Assembly: GCF_003692615.1 (NCBI RefSeq)
Contig: NZ_CP023540.1
Coordinates: 2,232,001 to 2,296,000, forward strand
DNA length: 64,000 nucleotides
Direction: 5' to 3'
From: Chryseobacterium sp. 6424
GTDB lineage: Bacteria > Bacteroidota > Bacteroidia > Flavobacteriales > Weeksellaceae
Shown here: piece by piece, positions 51,776 to 60,524 of the stretch
Numbering within the stretch: position 1 is the first letter of the stretch
Layout: every line of letters starts with the position of its first letter
Notes under the pieces: model-generated
What the model was told of the DNA's origin: nothing
Seen by the model: only the letters and a program-made list of their open reading frames with translations
Databases searched by the model: none
Translations under genes and position numbers: made by a program

Positions 51776-52684
51776 ATGGTAGATATAACGCATAAAAATA
51801 ATTCATTAAGAATCGCTGTGGCAAAAGCAGTCGTAGCTGTAAGCAAGCCAGAAACGATTTTGGCACTGGAAAACAAGACCGTTCCGAAAGGTGATGTATT
51901 CGAAATGGCAAAAACTGCCGGTCTTTTTGCCGCTAAAAGAACTTCGGATATGATACCCGACTGCCATCCGCTACCTATTGAATATACCAAGATCAGTTAT
52001 GAGATTTCGGGTTTGGAGGTTTCCATTTTTGTGGAAATAAAAACCATCTACAAAACTGGTGTAGAAGTGGAGGCGATGCACGCCGCATCTGTAGTGGCAC
52101 TTACGTTCTATGATATGCTAAAACCCATTGATAAAGAGATTGAAATTAAAAACATCAGGCTATTAGAAAAAAAAGGTGGCAAATCGGATAAAAAAGAGCA
52201 CTTCGAGCAACCTATAAAAACCTCAGTGCTGGTTTGTTCAGACAGCATTTCAGAAGGTAAGAAAGAAGACTTTTCCGGAAAAATCATTTTGGAGAAACTG
52301 AAATCCGAGCCAGTAGAAATCTGCAGTTATGATATTATACCAGATGGTGTAGAAAATATCCAAACCCAAATTGCGAAATACATTTCAAATAAGGTAGAAT
52401 TGATTTTGATTACCGGTGGCACAGGGCTTTCTAAAAGAGATTTTACACCTGAAGCCATCAAACCTATCCTGAACACAGAAATCCCGGGAATTGGCGAACA
52501 TTTAAGACAATACGGGCAAAACCGGATGCCCTATTCTATCTTGTCACGAAGCATCGGTGGGCTCATTGGTGACACATTGGTCATCGCCTTACCCGGTTCT
52601 ACAAATGGTGCAAAAGAATCTATGGAAGCGCTCTTTCCGTCAGTTCTACATATTTTCAAAATGATACATTCAGGAAAACATTAG
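51776..52684 (+). CDS. moaC: MoaC-MoaB fusion (cyclic pyranopterin synthase + molybdopterin adenylyltransferase)
   Basis: 302 residues in two domains. MoaC (about 1-155): GDVFEMAKTAGLFAAKRTSDMIPDCHPLP and VEVEAMHAASVVALTFYDM carry its active-site residues and complete pyranopterin formation after MoaA. MoaB/MogA-type domain (about 160-302): CSDSISEGKKED, LITGGTGLSKRDFTPEAI, and ALPGSTNGAKE, which adenylates molybdopterin before MoeA. Fused MoaCB is known in Bacteroidota. It ends the cofactor run, and the island boundary lies 167 nt further. Confidence 0.94.
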   Translation: MVDITHKNNSLRIAVAKAVVAVSKPETILALENKTVPKGDVFEMAKTAGLFAAKRTSDMIPDCHPLPIEYTKISYEISGLEVSIFVEIKTIYKTGVEVEAMHAASVVALTFYDMLKPIDKEIEIKNIRLLEKKGGKSDKKEHFEQPIKTSVLVCSDSISEGKKEDFSGKIILEKLKSEPVEICSYDIIPDGVENIQTQIAKYISNKVELILITGGTGLSKRDFTPEAIKPILNTEIPGIGEHLRQYGQNRMPYSILSRSIGGLIGDTLVIALPGSTNGAKESMEALFPSVLHIFKMIHSGKH

Positions 52685-52850
52685 TATTAACTTTATATAT
52701 AGTAAAAATATCCTCTCACACAATTTCGGCGATTTTCAACTCTATTGAAGCGTTGATTACTGCGGTTGGGTGTAGAAATAAAATTAACTCAGTCTGTTTT
52801 TAAGACATTTTGCGTTAATTTCAGATTGGTCCGGTAAAACTTCGGTTCGG

Positions 52851-52985
52851 GATCGAAAATTTAGAAGTTAAGCTGTAAATTGGATATCTATGCTCTGTTT
52901 GCAGTCGAAAATGAAACACAGAATAAGCATATAGAAAGCTTATGTATTGCTTGTTGGGACGAGGGTCCGAATCCCTCCAACTCCA
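52851..52985 (+). pseudogene. Diverged duplicate of the ssrA 3' end (island right boundary)
   Basis: 135 nt matching 36858-36993 of tmRNA with 9 substitutions and one deletion by hand comparison (about 93% identity). Conserved: GATCGAAAAT, AGAAGTTAAGCTGTAAATTGG, ACACAGAATAAGC, and the acceptor end TCCCTCCAACTCCA. Changed: the T loop reads GGTCCGAATCC instead of GGTTCGAATCC. No tmRNA 5' half exists nearby, so it cannot make tmRNA. It keeps its own hairpin terminator. It is either the displaced original 3' end or a decayed attachment copy. The preceding gap, 52685-52850, holds nothing else I can identify. Confidence 0.93.
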
Positions 52986-52994
52986 CTTTTAACC

Positions 52995-53023
52995 AATAAC
53001 CCACTGCACATCAGTGGGTTATT
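52995..53023 (+). terminator. Terminator after the ssrA remnant
   Basis: AATAACCCACTG pairs exactly with CAGTGGGTTATT around CACAT, followed by T residues; position after the tmRNA-like 3' end mirrors the terminator of intact ssrA, though the sequence differs. Confidence 0.88.
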
Positions 53024-53167
53024 TTTCATTTATAAAAGATATGCTGTTCATAAATTTGGGCATTTTTTGGTAATAACTATCTGTAAGAAACTTGTATTTT
53101 CGCAGAAACAAACACATGATGATTTTAAATTTATTCCGCAAGAAAAATGCGCTGTTCTTTAAGACTG

Positions 53168-53377
53168 ATGACTGGAAAATTGACGAAAAAAAATGGTAAT
53201 TATTACCTGAAATTTTATCTTAGAAAAATTAAGCTTACCCCCAGTACGAAGGTATACATCTATAAACGACAAGGTGACCGATATATCTTTATGTCAGAAG
53301 GTTTCAAGCATTTGGATGGAAATGAACTGCTATATTACGCACACCTACCCTTTAGTGGGATAGTCCGTGTAAAATGA
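53168..53377 (+). CDS. Small unknown basic protein
   Basis: About 69 residues from the ATG at 53168: MTGKLTKKNGNYYLKFYLRK, then a KVYIYKR segment and a FMSEGFKHLDGNELLYYAH stretch. Rich in Lys, Tyr and aromatic residues and beta-strand-like. No family recognised and no signal peptide. A second open frame starting at 53117 (MMILNLFRKKNALFF) runs into a run of A and stops at about 53200, so a frameshift in an A8 tract is possible. Just outside the island boundary. Confidence 0.4.
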   Translation: MTGKLTKKNGNYYLKFYLRKIKLTPSTKVYIYKRQGDRYIFMSEGFKHLDGNELLYYAHLPFSGIVRVK

Positions 53378-53430
53378 TTTGTGAAAGCACATTTACATAC
53401 CTGTTTAAAATTAAAATATCATATAAAGAA

Positions 53431-53459
53431 AATTCCCACAGCCTAAAACTGTGGGAATT
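53431..53459. terminator. Bidirectional terminator before pckA 3' end
   Basis: AATTCCCACAG pairs exactly with CTGTGGGAATT around a 7-nt loop, between convergent genes. Confidence 0.9.
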
Positions 53460-53481
53460 TTGTACAAAAAAATTAATATAT

Positions 53482-55086
53482 CTAAAGTTGTGGCCCTGCC
53501 GCAACAAGACGTTTTGCTTCATCGTTGTCGCAATACTGCTCGAAATTCTGGATATAGCGTGCAGCCAAATCGCGCGCCTTTTCTTCCCATTCTGCAACAT
53601 CCTTGTAGGTATCACGTGGGTCTAAAATCCCTTCTGATACATTAGGAAGCGCGGTAGGAATTTCAAGATTCATGATAGGCACTGTAATTTTCTCTGCCTT
53701 ATCGATGGAACCATCAATAATCGCATCAATTATCGCACGGGTATCTTTCAGTGAAATTCGTTTTCCGGTACCATTCCAGCCAGTGTTTACCAAATAGGCT
53801 TTTGCACCATGTTCTTTCATCTTACCAATTAATGTTTTTGAATACATCGTTGGATGAAGTGTAAGGAAAGCTTCCCCGAATGCTGGTGAGAAGGAAGGCT
53901 CTGGCGCCGTGATGCCGCGCTCTGTACCGGCCAGTTTAGAAGTATAACCGCAAAGGAAATGGTATTGTGCCTGGTCATCGTTCAGTACAGAAACCGGTGG
54001 CAATACGCCGAAAGCATCTGCTGATAAGTAAACAATTTTCTTCGCATGGCCGGCTTTAGATGGCAATACGATTTTGCTGATGTGATAAATCGGATAAGAT
54101 ACCCTAGTATTCTCGGTAATTGAATTATCAGTATAGTCTGCTTCGCCAGCTTCGTTTACAACCACATTTTCGAGTAACGAATCGCGTCTGATCGCTTTAT
54201 AAATATCCGGTTCTTTTTCTTCGGTTAGGTCAATCACTTTCGCGTAACAACCACCTTCATAATTAAATACGCCGTTATTATCCCAGCCATGCTCGTCATC
54301 ACCGATCAGGTAACGTTTCGGGTCGGCAGAAAGGGTGGTTTTACCGGTTCCGGACAGTCCGAAGAATAAGGCTACATCCCCATCGTCACCTACGTTAGCA
54401 GAACAGTGCATAGAGGCCATACCTTTCAGTGGGAGGAAGTAGTTCATCATCGCGAACATCCCTTTCTTCATTTCCCCTCCGTACCATGTACCGCCAATGA
54501 TTTGGATTTTCTCGGTAAGGTTGAACATCACGAAGTTCTCTGAATTCAAACCTTGTTCTTTCCAATCTGGGTTGGTTGTTTTAGAACCGTTCATCACGAT
54601 GAAATCGGGCTCGCCAAAATTTTCAAGTTCATAATTTGAAGGACGGATGAACATATTGGTTACGAAATGTGCCTGCCAAGCCACTTCCATAATAAAACGC
54701 ACTTTAAGCCTTGTATCCGGATTGGTACCGCAAAATGCGTCTACTACATATAATTTTTTAGAGGTAGAAAGCTGTTTGAGTACTAACTGTTTGCAACTTT
54801 CAAAAACTTCAGCAGTAGTCGGTAAGTTTACTTTGCCATCCCAGTAAATGGTGTCTTTGGTGACATCATCCTTTACAATGAAACGGTCTTTTGGCGAACG
54901 TCCTGTGAAAATACCGGTCTTTACCGCCACAGCGCCCGATTCTGTTACCACCCCTTGCTCGAAACCTTTGTTTTCCGGAGAAACTTCAGCTTTGTAAAGC
55001 TCTTCGTAGGTAGGGTTGTACATGACTTCTTGGTAACCAGTGATTCCCAGATTGTGTAATTGCTGAATGATTTTGATGTTCTTCAT
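53482..55086 (-). CDS. pckA: Phosphoenolpyruvate carboxykinase (ATP)
   Basis: Gluconeogenic conversion of oxaloacetate to phosphoenolpyruvate with ATP. 534 residues with the ATP-type signatures: [16 protein letters not shown] (kinase-1a), [21 protein letters not shown] and RVSYPIYHI. It is cytoplasmic. A TAAATTTG -7 box is about 33 nt upstream. Its function opposes the pyruvate kinase at 29270-30715. Confidence 0.98.
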   Translation of the reverse strand: MKNIKIIQQLHNLGITGYQEVMYNPTYEELYKAEVSPENKGFEQGVVTESGAVAVKTGIFTGRSPKDRFIVKDDVTKDTIYWDGKVNLPTTAEVFESCKQLVLKQLSTSKKLYVVDAFCGTNPDTRLKVRFIMEVAWQAHFVTNMFIRPSNYELENFGEPDFIVMNGSKTTNPDWKEQGLNSENFVMFNLTEKIQIIGGTWYGGEMKKGMFAMMNYFLPLKGMASMHCSANVGDDGDVALFFGLSGTGKTTLSADPKRYLIGDDEHGWDNNGVFNYEGGCYAKVIDLTEEKEPDIYKAIRRDSLLENVVVNEAGEADYTDNSITENTRVSYPIYHISKIVLPSKAGHAKKIVYLSADAFGVLPPVSVLNDDQAQYHFLCGYTSKLAGTERGITAPEPSFSPAFGEAFLTLHPTMYSKTLIGKMKEHGAKAYLVNTGWNGTGKRISLKDTRAIIDAIIDGSIDKAEKITVPIMNLEIPTALPNVSEGILDPRDTYKDVAEWEEKARDLAARYIQNFEQYCDNDEAKRLVAAGPQL

Positions 55087-55118
55087 GACTACTCTTATTT
55101 CTGATTTATTTTGAGTAA

Positions 55119-55126
55119 CAAATTTA
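55119..55126 (-). promoter_or_regulatory. -7 box of pckA
   Basis: TAAATTTG on the minus strand, matching TAnnTTTG, 33 nt before the pckA start. Confidence 0.5.
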
Positions 55127-55204
55127 GTAATACTTAAGGATTTTCCTTGTTCTAAAAGTACTGATATTCATCAGAAAATAAAAATGATTGTATTCAGCTG
55201 ATTA

Positions 55205-56116
55205 TCAATTAATTATATCATCCCATCCAAAAATATTACTGAAGCCAAGTTCCTTGAAGTATGCCTCGTAATCCTGGAATTTTCTGGTCATGATAAAGTC
55301 GCCGCCCCACGCCCCGAGGCTTTTCACGAAAACAGGGCAATCTTGAAAGAATTTTTCACGGATGGTTTTTATTAAAAGATGGTTTGACAATTTTTGCTCA
55401 TGAAGTGTCATCATTTCAGAAAAAGCATCCAAATCTTCACACAGAATCACTTCTTTTGTCAGTGCTGAAAACCACTCGATCAATGCGTTTGATTTTTCGC
55501 GGGAACGATACATCTTGATGCCTTCGCGACTGTCTTGCTTTTGATTTAAATGCACAAAAACCAATTGATTTTTAAAAGATGGTGCATACCTCACGCGCTG
55601 CACTATTCTTTCATTTCCGGAGGTCTGATAGAGTACCGCAGACCGCTCTTTTGCCACAGCGATATCGTAACCACTGCCACCGAGGCTTTCCTGGTTCAGC
55701 AAAAAGGCGTCGATACCAGCCCATTCTGCAAGATTATTCATCAATGTGGAACTGCTGCCCAAGCCATAATCTGCGGGAAACTGTAGGTTTGTCCGTAGTT
55801 TATAACAAATATCAACCGATTGTAATTTCTGATCAGACAGCCGCTGTATGTTCTTCAACACTTTTACAATGAAAAGAGCGGCTTCGGGAAGGTTGGTCTC
55901 TTCAATTTCCCAGGTCTGGTAATTAATGCGTGCTTTTAACCATGGCTGGTTTTGATGATACGCTTCCCAAATAATGAGGCTGTCATTGCCAAGAATTTCT
56001 TCAAAAAAAAACTCTTGCCCCCATTTTGTAGGTACGGCAAGAGCCAAAGCACCGTCAAGCACGGTATATTCTGAAGTAAGCAAGAGTTTCCCCGGAGAGA
56101 AAATTTTACCCGTCAT
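55205..56116 (-). CDS. GYDIA-family GHMP kinase
   Basis: 303 residues with the GHMP fold: N-terminal FSPGKLLLTSEYTVLDGALALAVPT, the ATP loop LGSSSTL, and the family-naming GSGYDIA. GHMP kinases phosphorylate mevalonate, phosphomevalonate, homoserine or sugars; this Bacteroidota group is commonly taken as a mevalonate-pathway kinase, consistent with mvaA in the window, but the substrate is not shown here. It begins 5 nt after the fabD stop, so they form a two-gene unit. Confidence 0.85.
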   Translation of the reverse strand: MTGKIFSPGKLLLTSEYTVLDGALALAVPTKWGQEFFFEEILGNDSLIIWEAYHQNQPWLKARINYQTWEIEETNLPEAALFIVKVLKNIQRLSDQKLQSVDICYKLRTNLQFPADYGLGSSSTLMNNLAEWAGIDAFLLNQESLGGSGYDIAVAKERSAVLYQTSGNERIVQRVRYAPSFKNQLVFVHLNQKQDSREGIKMYRSREKSNALIEWFSALTKEVILCEDLDAFSEMMTLHEQKLSNHLLIKTIREKFFQDCPVFVKSLGAWGGDFIMTRKFQDYEAYFKELGFSNIFGWDDIIN

Positions 56117-56121
56117 GTTTA

Positions 56122-56997
56122 TTAAATAGCGGTAGAAACATCTACGTCGCTGTTGATTTTTTTAATTAATCCCTGAAGCGTTTTACCCGGGCCTACTTCT
56201 ATAAAGGTGGAGGCTCCGTCCTTAATCATATTCTGTACAGATTGTGTCCATTTTACAGGGCCTGTAAGCTGTTTGATGAGGTTTTGTTTGATTTCCTCAG
56301 GATCGGTGATGGCTGTGGTTGTAATATTCTGATACACAGGGATGGTCGCTTTCCGGAAACGCGTGTTTTCAATAGCAGAAGCCAGTTTCTCCTGTGCAGG
56401 CTGCATCAGCGGAGAATGGAAAGCACCGTTAACCGGTAATAACAAAGCGCGCTTGGCACCTGCCTCCTTCATTTTTTCACACGCACGCTCAACCGCGGAT
56501 GTCTCCCCAGAAATTACTAATTGCCCCGGACAATTATAATTGGCCGGCACTACAATGCCTTCAACAGCGGCGCAAATTTGTTCTACTTTATCATCCGCAA
56601 GGCCTAAAATTGCGGCCATGGAGCTTGGGTTGGCATCACACGCCTCCTGCATGGCTTTGGCGCGTGCAGAAACCAGTTTCAATCCGTCTTCGAAGGAAAG
56701 AACGCCGTTTGCCACCAAGGCAGAAAATTCGCCAAGAGAATGGCCGGCAACCATGGCGGCACCCTGTCCGTTCACCGCTTTCAGCGCGGCTACGGAATGA
56801 ATGAAGATAGAAGGTTGAGTGACTTCTGTTTTTTTAAGATCATCGTCTGTCCCACGGAACATGAGAGAAATTATGTCGAAACCTAAAATTTCATTGGCAG
56901 AATCCATCAAATCTTTGATGTCTTTCCGGGAATCATATAACTCCTTTCCCATCCCTACAAACTGTGATCCCTGCCCAGGAAATACAAGTGCTTTCAT
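56122..56997 (-). CDS. fabD: Malonyl-CoA:ACP transacylase
   Basis: Loads malonyl groups onto ACP for fatty acid synthesis. 291 residues with GQGSQ at the N-terminus, the active-site Ser in GHSLGEFSAL, and VNGAFHSPLM carrying the catalytic His. Normal length. Its acceptor ACP and a condensing enzyme are at 26551-28057. It is followed by the GYDIA kinase on the same transcript. Confidence 0.97.
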   Translation of the reverse strand: MKALVFPGQGSQFVGMGKELYDSRKDIKDLMDSANEILGFDIISLMFRGTDDDLKKTEVTQPSIFIHSVAALKAVNGQGAAMVAGHSLGEFSALVANGVLSFEDGLKLVSARAKAMQEACDANPSSMAAILGLADDKVEQICAAVEGIVVPANYNCPGQLVISGETSAVERACEKMKEAGAKRALLLPVNGAFHSPLMQPAQEKLASAIENTRFRKATIPVYQNITTTAITDPEEIKQNLIKQLTGPVKWTQSVQNMIKDGASTFIEVGPGKTLQGLIKKINSDVDVSTAI

Positions 56998-57033
56998 ATA
57001 TTTTTTTTGAACGGTATAATTTATTTTATGCTG

Positions 57034-58896
57034 TTAGTTCGGTACCAGACGTACCACGCGGTAACCCTTGTTGACGTAAGCGCCATTGCGGGTTTTCTCA
57101 AACTCGAATTTAGTAGCGAGTTGTGTCTGAACTTTATTGATTTGTTTAAAAATTTCTCCTTTTTTATTTTCGCGGCTCAGCATATCATTCACGATATCGA
57201 AACCAATGATGGCATATTTTGGTGGTGTTTTGCAGTATTTCTGTTTGTATTCGGCAAGTATTTCCTTCTCGAAGCTGCCTTCTGCATCAATTTTTCTGTC
57301 CATCAGGTACACCAGATTGGCTTGGCTGAGCTCATCTACTTTTCTCTCAAAAACCGGGGAATAATACATACTGAACGCGCGGATGTTATTTGCTTCCTTT
57401 GAGAGAGCCATCATCCTGTTTGCAAACGCCTCGCCGTCCGCATCTTCTTCACTGGCAAGTATAGCGATTACCGGGACTGCCTGCCCCGTCATCATATTCT
57501 GATCGAGTTTGATGTCCGCAGCCGAATTTACCACAATAACGCTGGCGTTCCTTAAGGTTTTATCCAATTGGGTCTTAAGATAGTTCGCATTGGATTTATC
57601 GGAATCTGACATTATGTAAATCTTCTGGTCAGAATACACGTCTTTTACCTCTTTTACGATTCTCTCCGCATAAACTAATTTATTCGTTTCAACTAAAATA
57701 AGATTATCAAACTTCAGTAAATCATCAGAATTTGCAAACGGCGCTACGACAGGGATCTTCTGCGTTTTCACATAATCCAGTACCTGCAGCACGCTTGATT
57801 TGAAAAATGGCCCAATGATCAAATCGGTATTTCCAGCATTTATCTGGGTAAGGGAGTTTTTGAAACTTGCTTCATTACCCGCATCAATCACTTTAATATC
57901 AAGTTTCTGGCCTTTTGAAGCATTGCGTTCGATGGCCAGTTTGGCTCCGGTAAGGAAGTCCAGCGAAAGTGTACGGAACTTGGCATCCCCGGTATCAAAC
58001 CCGAAAGGCAGCATAAGCACCACATTCAGTGCGTCGCCAGATTTTTTCACATATCCGGCTTCGAGTTTCTTGATTTTAAGTATCATACCAGCCTTCAATC
58101 CTTGGGAAAGCTGAGGATTAAGGGAAAGCAACTCATCAAGCGCAACCCCGAATCTGTTCAGGATACCAAAAACAGTATCCCCACTCTGTACGGTATAAGT
58201 GACGTACTCATCAGAAACACTGGTAGTCGTATAAGTATTTGTTTCCGCCGTTTTAGGTGCGGAAGTTTCTGCTACTGATCCTTTAATGATGATAAATTCG
58301 CCTGGTTTCAATCCTTTTTCCTCAAGGCCTGGATTAAGTGCGAAAAGTTGCTTCTGTGTAAGATTAAACTTGCGTGTAAGTTTGTAATAATTGTCTTTTT
58401 CCTGTATTTGATAGGTATTTTCATCAATACTTATATCAGCAGGGCTTTGTGAGATTACTGCAGGATTGGCTTCCACTGGTACAGGAGCAGTCGCATCGCC
58501 GTATTTGGCAATATTGGCTTGGGGCAATATTACTTCATCACCAATTTTCATACGCGAATCTAATTCGGGATTCAACCGGCGGAGTTCAGCCTCCGAAATC
58601 TGGTATTGCTTGGTGATCCCATAGATGGTTTGCTTGGGCTTCAGCACAATTTTACCGAGTGCTGGCTGGGCAGTGCCCGATGTTTTGGCAGTAGATTTAT
58701 TTACAACCAGCGATTCGCCGATAGAGATTTTTCCGTCCTGCACTTTTGGGTTTAACTGGTACAACTCATTTACAGAAATACCGTATTTCTTAGAAATATT
58801 ATACGGTGTATCACCCTTTACCACCGTGTGGATGGCCTGGGCATTCATAGCGGCAAATGCAATTAAACCGGAGGTGATGAAAATCTTTTTCGTCAT
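57034..58896 (-). CDS. LysM-repeat protein with a periplasmic-binding-like C-terminus
   Basis: 620 residues. Signal peptide (KKIFITSGLIAFAAMNAQA), then four LysM domains (about 23-66, 83-126, 160-205, 231-277; e.g. KGDTPYNISKKYGI, SGDTVFGILNRFGV) that bind peptidoglycan or related glycans. A type I periplasmic binding-like domain (about 285-620: LNVVLMLPFG, IKVIDAGNEASFKNSL, DLIIGPFFKSSVLQVLDYV, KIPVVAPFANS) completes it. Such LysM plus receptor-like fusions occur in Bacteroidota; exact role unknown. A TATTTTTG -7 box lies 19 nt upstream of the start. Confidence 0.85.
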   Translation of the reverse strand: MTKKIFITSGLIAFAAMNAQAIHTVVKGDTPYNISKKYGISVNELYQLNPKVQDGKISIGESLVVNKSTAKTSGTAQPALGKIVLKPKQTIYGITKQYQISEAELRRLNPELDSRMKIGDEVILPQANIAKYGDATAPVPVEANPAVISQSPADISIDENTYQIQEKDNYYKLTRKFNLTQKQLFALNPGLEEKGLKPGEFIIIKGSVAETSAPKTAETNTYTTTSVSDEYVTYTVQSGDTVFGILNRFGVALDELLSLNPQLSQGLKAGMILKIKKLEAGYVKKSGDALNVVLMLPFGFDTGDAKFRTLSLDFLTGAKLAIERNASKGQKLDIKVIDAGNEASFKNSLTQINAGNTDLIIGPFFKSSVLQVLDYVKTQKIPVVAPFANSDDLLKFDNLILVETNKLVYAERIVKEVKDVYSDQKIYIMSDSDKSNANYLKTQLDKTLRNASVIVVNSAADIKLDQNMMTGQAVPVIAILASEEDADGEAFANRMMALSKEANNIRAFSMYYSPVFERKVDELSQANLVYLMDRKIDAEGSFEKEILAEYKQKYCKTPPKYAIIGFDIVNDMLSRENKKGEIFKQINKVQTQLATKFEFEKTRNGAYVNKGYRVVRLVPN

Positions 58897-58914
58897 TTTT
58901 AAAGGAAATATCTA

Positions 58915-58922
58915 CAAAAATA
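58915..58922 (-). promoter_or_regulatory. -7 box of the LysM gene
   Basis: TATTTTTG on the minus strand (TAnnTTTG), between bshC and the LysM gene, so the LysM-fabD-kinase run has its own promoter candidate. Confidence 0.45.
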
Positions 58923-58933
58923 GTGCATTAAAA

Positions 58934-60520
58934 TTAAATGGAAACAATAATAAGTTCAGGGGTTGTAGTGGCCGATTGCTGATAACAAGTCTGAAGCCAA
59001 TCCCTGCCATGATCCGCATAGAAGACCGAGAAATTATACACCCGCTCTTGCCAGGTTTTACCCGGATGTATCGTAAGGAAAAGGTTTTCGAGCCTTTGAA
59101 GTTTCTCCTGCTGCTTGATTTTTTCGGCACGCAAAAGCCTTTTCCGCATTCGGTGGAACGATTTCAACTGACGGGTTTTTTCCGCGTCAACCAAAGTACC
59201 GAATGACGGGTCTGTGGTCGCCGCTTTATCCATAATCTCCTGGAATTGGGCATCTATCACCTCCTCACTCTTTTGAAGCAGCGCTAAGATTTCATTATCT
59301 TTAAGCAGCAAATTTTTGGTCACCAAGGCAAAGTTCTTGAAGAAATCTTCTATCTGAAGTCCCAGTTTATTCACTTTTGAAAGTGTTTTATCCGTTACAA
59401 ATAGCAGCGAGCTCCGTGGGACCAGCACGGGAAACGGTAACGCCAAAGTATCAAAATAAGGTTTCAGTTGCAGCCAATACATCATTTCTGCATTACCACC
59501 GATATAGGCCAGATTCGGTAATACTGTTTCCTGAAAAACAGGGCGCATCAATGCATTTGGACTGAATTTTTCGGGATGCTCGTGTAATTCTTGCAGGATT
59601 TCTTCTTCGGTAAAAGAAAACGGTTGGTCAACAATGCTGTATTTCCCATCGTTGCATTCAATTCTGTTTCGTTCCTCATTTAGGTAAAAAAGGTTAATGT
59701 CGCGTGGGTTTACCTGCACTTTACCATATTGCTCGATTAGCGATTCTACTGTGGATTTGGTGGTTTTTGCCAGCTTCTGATGAAGCAACTCGTCTCTAAA
59801 TGTCGGGATCAACTGTTTTTTAAGCCTTGCATCATTCCCGTCGATCATTAACAGGCCATAATCTCCGAAAAGTTCCTGCACCAAAATACGGGTAGCAACG
59901 GCCAGCGAATGACCTTTTTTATAGGCTTTTTTCATCAGCATGACCAGTTCAGTCCCAAAAACGGTATCACTGAATTCTTGTCCGAACGCTGATATAAAGA
60001 AATCATCTCCCACTATAATTTCGCCAACCGCACCACCAGATTTTGCCTTGGTTTCATAATAGCCATTTTCGGTCTTAAAATGGTTTATTTCCTCGAAATC
60101 ATGATCTTCCGAAGCCATCCAAAAAACCGGAACGACTTTCTTATCCGGGAAATCACGCGATAAATCATCAGCCAAACGAATGGTCTGTAGAATTTTATAG
60201 ATGAAAAAAACCGGGCCTGTAAATAGGTTGAGCTGGTGCCCAGTAGTGACGGTAAAAGTATCCGGAGAGCGTAAACCCTCTAAGTTTGCGTGCTGTTTTT
60301 CAGAAATTTCCACATGCGCGTGTTGTGTCGCAAGTACTTCGTACAGCAATTGCCGCTGCGGTTGCAAGAAAGTTTTCTCCTTGGCTGAAAGCTGTTTCCG
60401 CAGGTTATCGGCCGAAAGAATATGATCTTCATAGCCCTGCACTTTCTTCATGAGGAAATCCTTAATGAGTAGCGGGATGCTCTCTAGCTCTAAGAACGGT
60501 ATGGAAGTATGTTTTTTCAA
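58934..60520 (-). CDS. bshC: Putative cysteine ligase of bacillithiol synthesis
   Basis: Adds cysteine to glucosaminyl-malate in bacillithiol synthesis. 528 residues, family length. Characteristic blocks are VTTGHQLNLFTGPVFFIYKI near residue 95, VPVFWMASEDHDFEEINHF with the HxGH-like nucleotidyl transferase core, and a long helical C-terminal half with KLQRLENLFLTIHPG near the end. bshA and bshB are not in the window. The start lies 4 nt after the stop of the porin gene, so they are co-transcribed. Confidence 0.92.
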   Translation of the reverse strand: MKKHTSIPFLELESIPLLIKDFLMKKVQGYEDHILSADNLRKQLSAKEKTFLQPQRQLLYEVLATQHAHVEISEKQHANLEGLRSPDTFTVTTGHQLNLFTGPVFFIYKILQTIRLADDLSRDFPDKKVVPVFWMASEDHDFEEINHFKTENGYYETKAKSGGAVGEIIVGDDFFISAFGQEFSDTVFGTELVMLMKKAYKKGHSLAVATRILVQELFGDYGLLMIDGNDARLKKQLIPTFRDELLHQKLAKTTKSTVESLIEQYGKVQVNPRDINLFYLNEERNRIECNDGKYSIVDQPFSFTEEEILQELHEHPEKFSPNALMRPVFQETVLPNLAYIGGNAEMMYWLQLKPYFDTLALPFPVLVPRSSLLFVTDKTLSKVNKLGLQIEDFFKNFALVTKNLLLKDNEILALLQKSEEVIDAQFQEIMDKAATTDPSFGTLVDAEKTRQLKSFHRMRKRLLRAEKIKQQEKLQRLENLFLTIHPGKTWQERVYNFSVFYADHGRDWLQTCYQQSATTTPELIIVSI

Positions 60521-60524
60521 AATT

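Larger units (their letters stand above)
36994..52985. mobile_element. Genomic island at ssrA (nitrate reduction plus molybdenum cofactor)
   Basis: Bounded on the left by intact ssrA and on the right by a 135-nt diverged copy of the ssrA 3' end. The cargo (16 CDSs, all apparently intact) forms two divergent transcription units for nitrate transport and reduction and for molybdenum cofactor synthesis. A hand count of one 60-base line in the island gave 19 G+C, against 27 in one line of clpB; this is only anecdotal. ssrA 3' ends are well-known integrase targets. No integrase, excisionase or transposase gene is seen inside, so if it came by site-specific integration the recombinase has been lost or was supplied in trans. 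Confidence 0.7.

Noticed and set aside
52947..53162. Plus-strand 71-residue frame starting in the tmRNA remnant
   Set aside because: Begins inside the tRNA-like end and crosses its terminator; no coding pattern.
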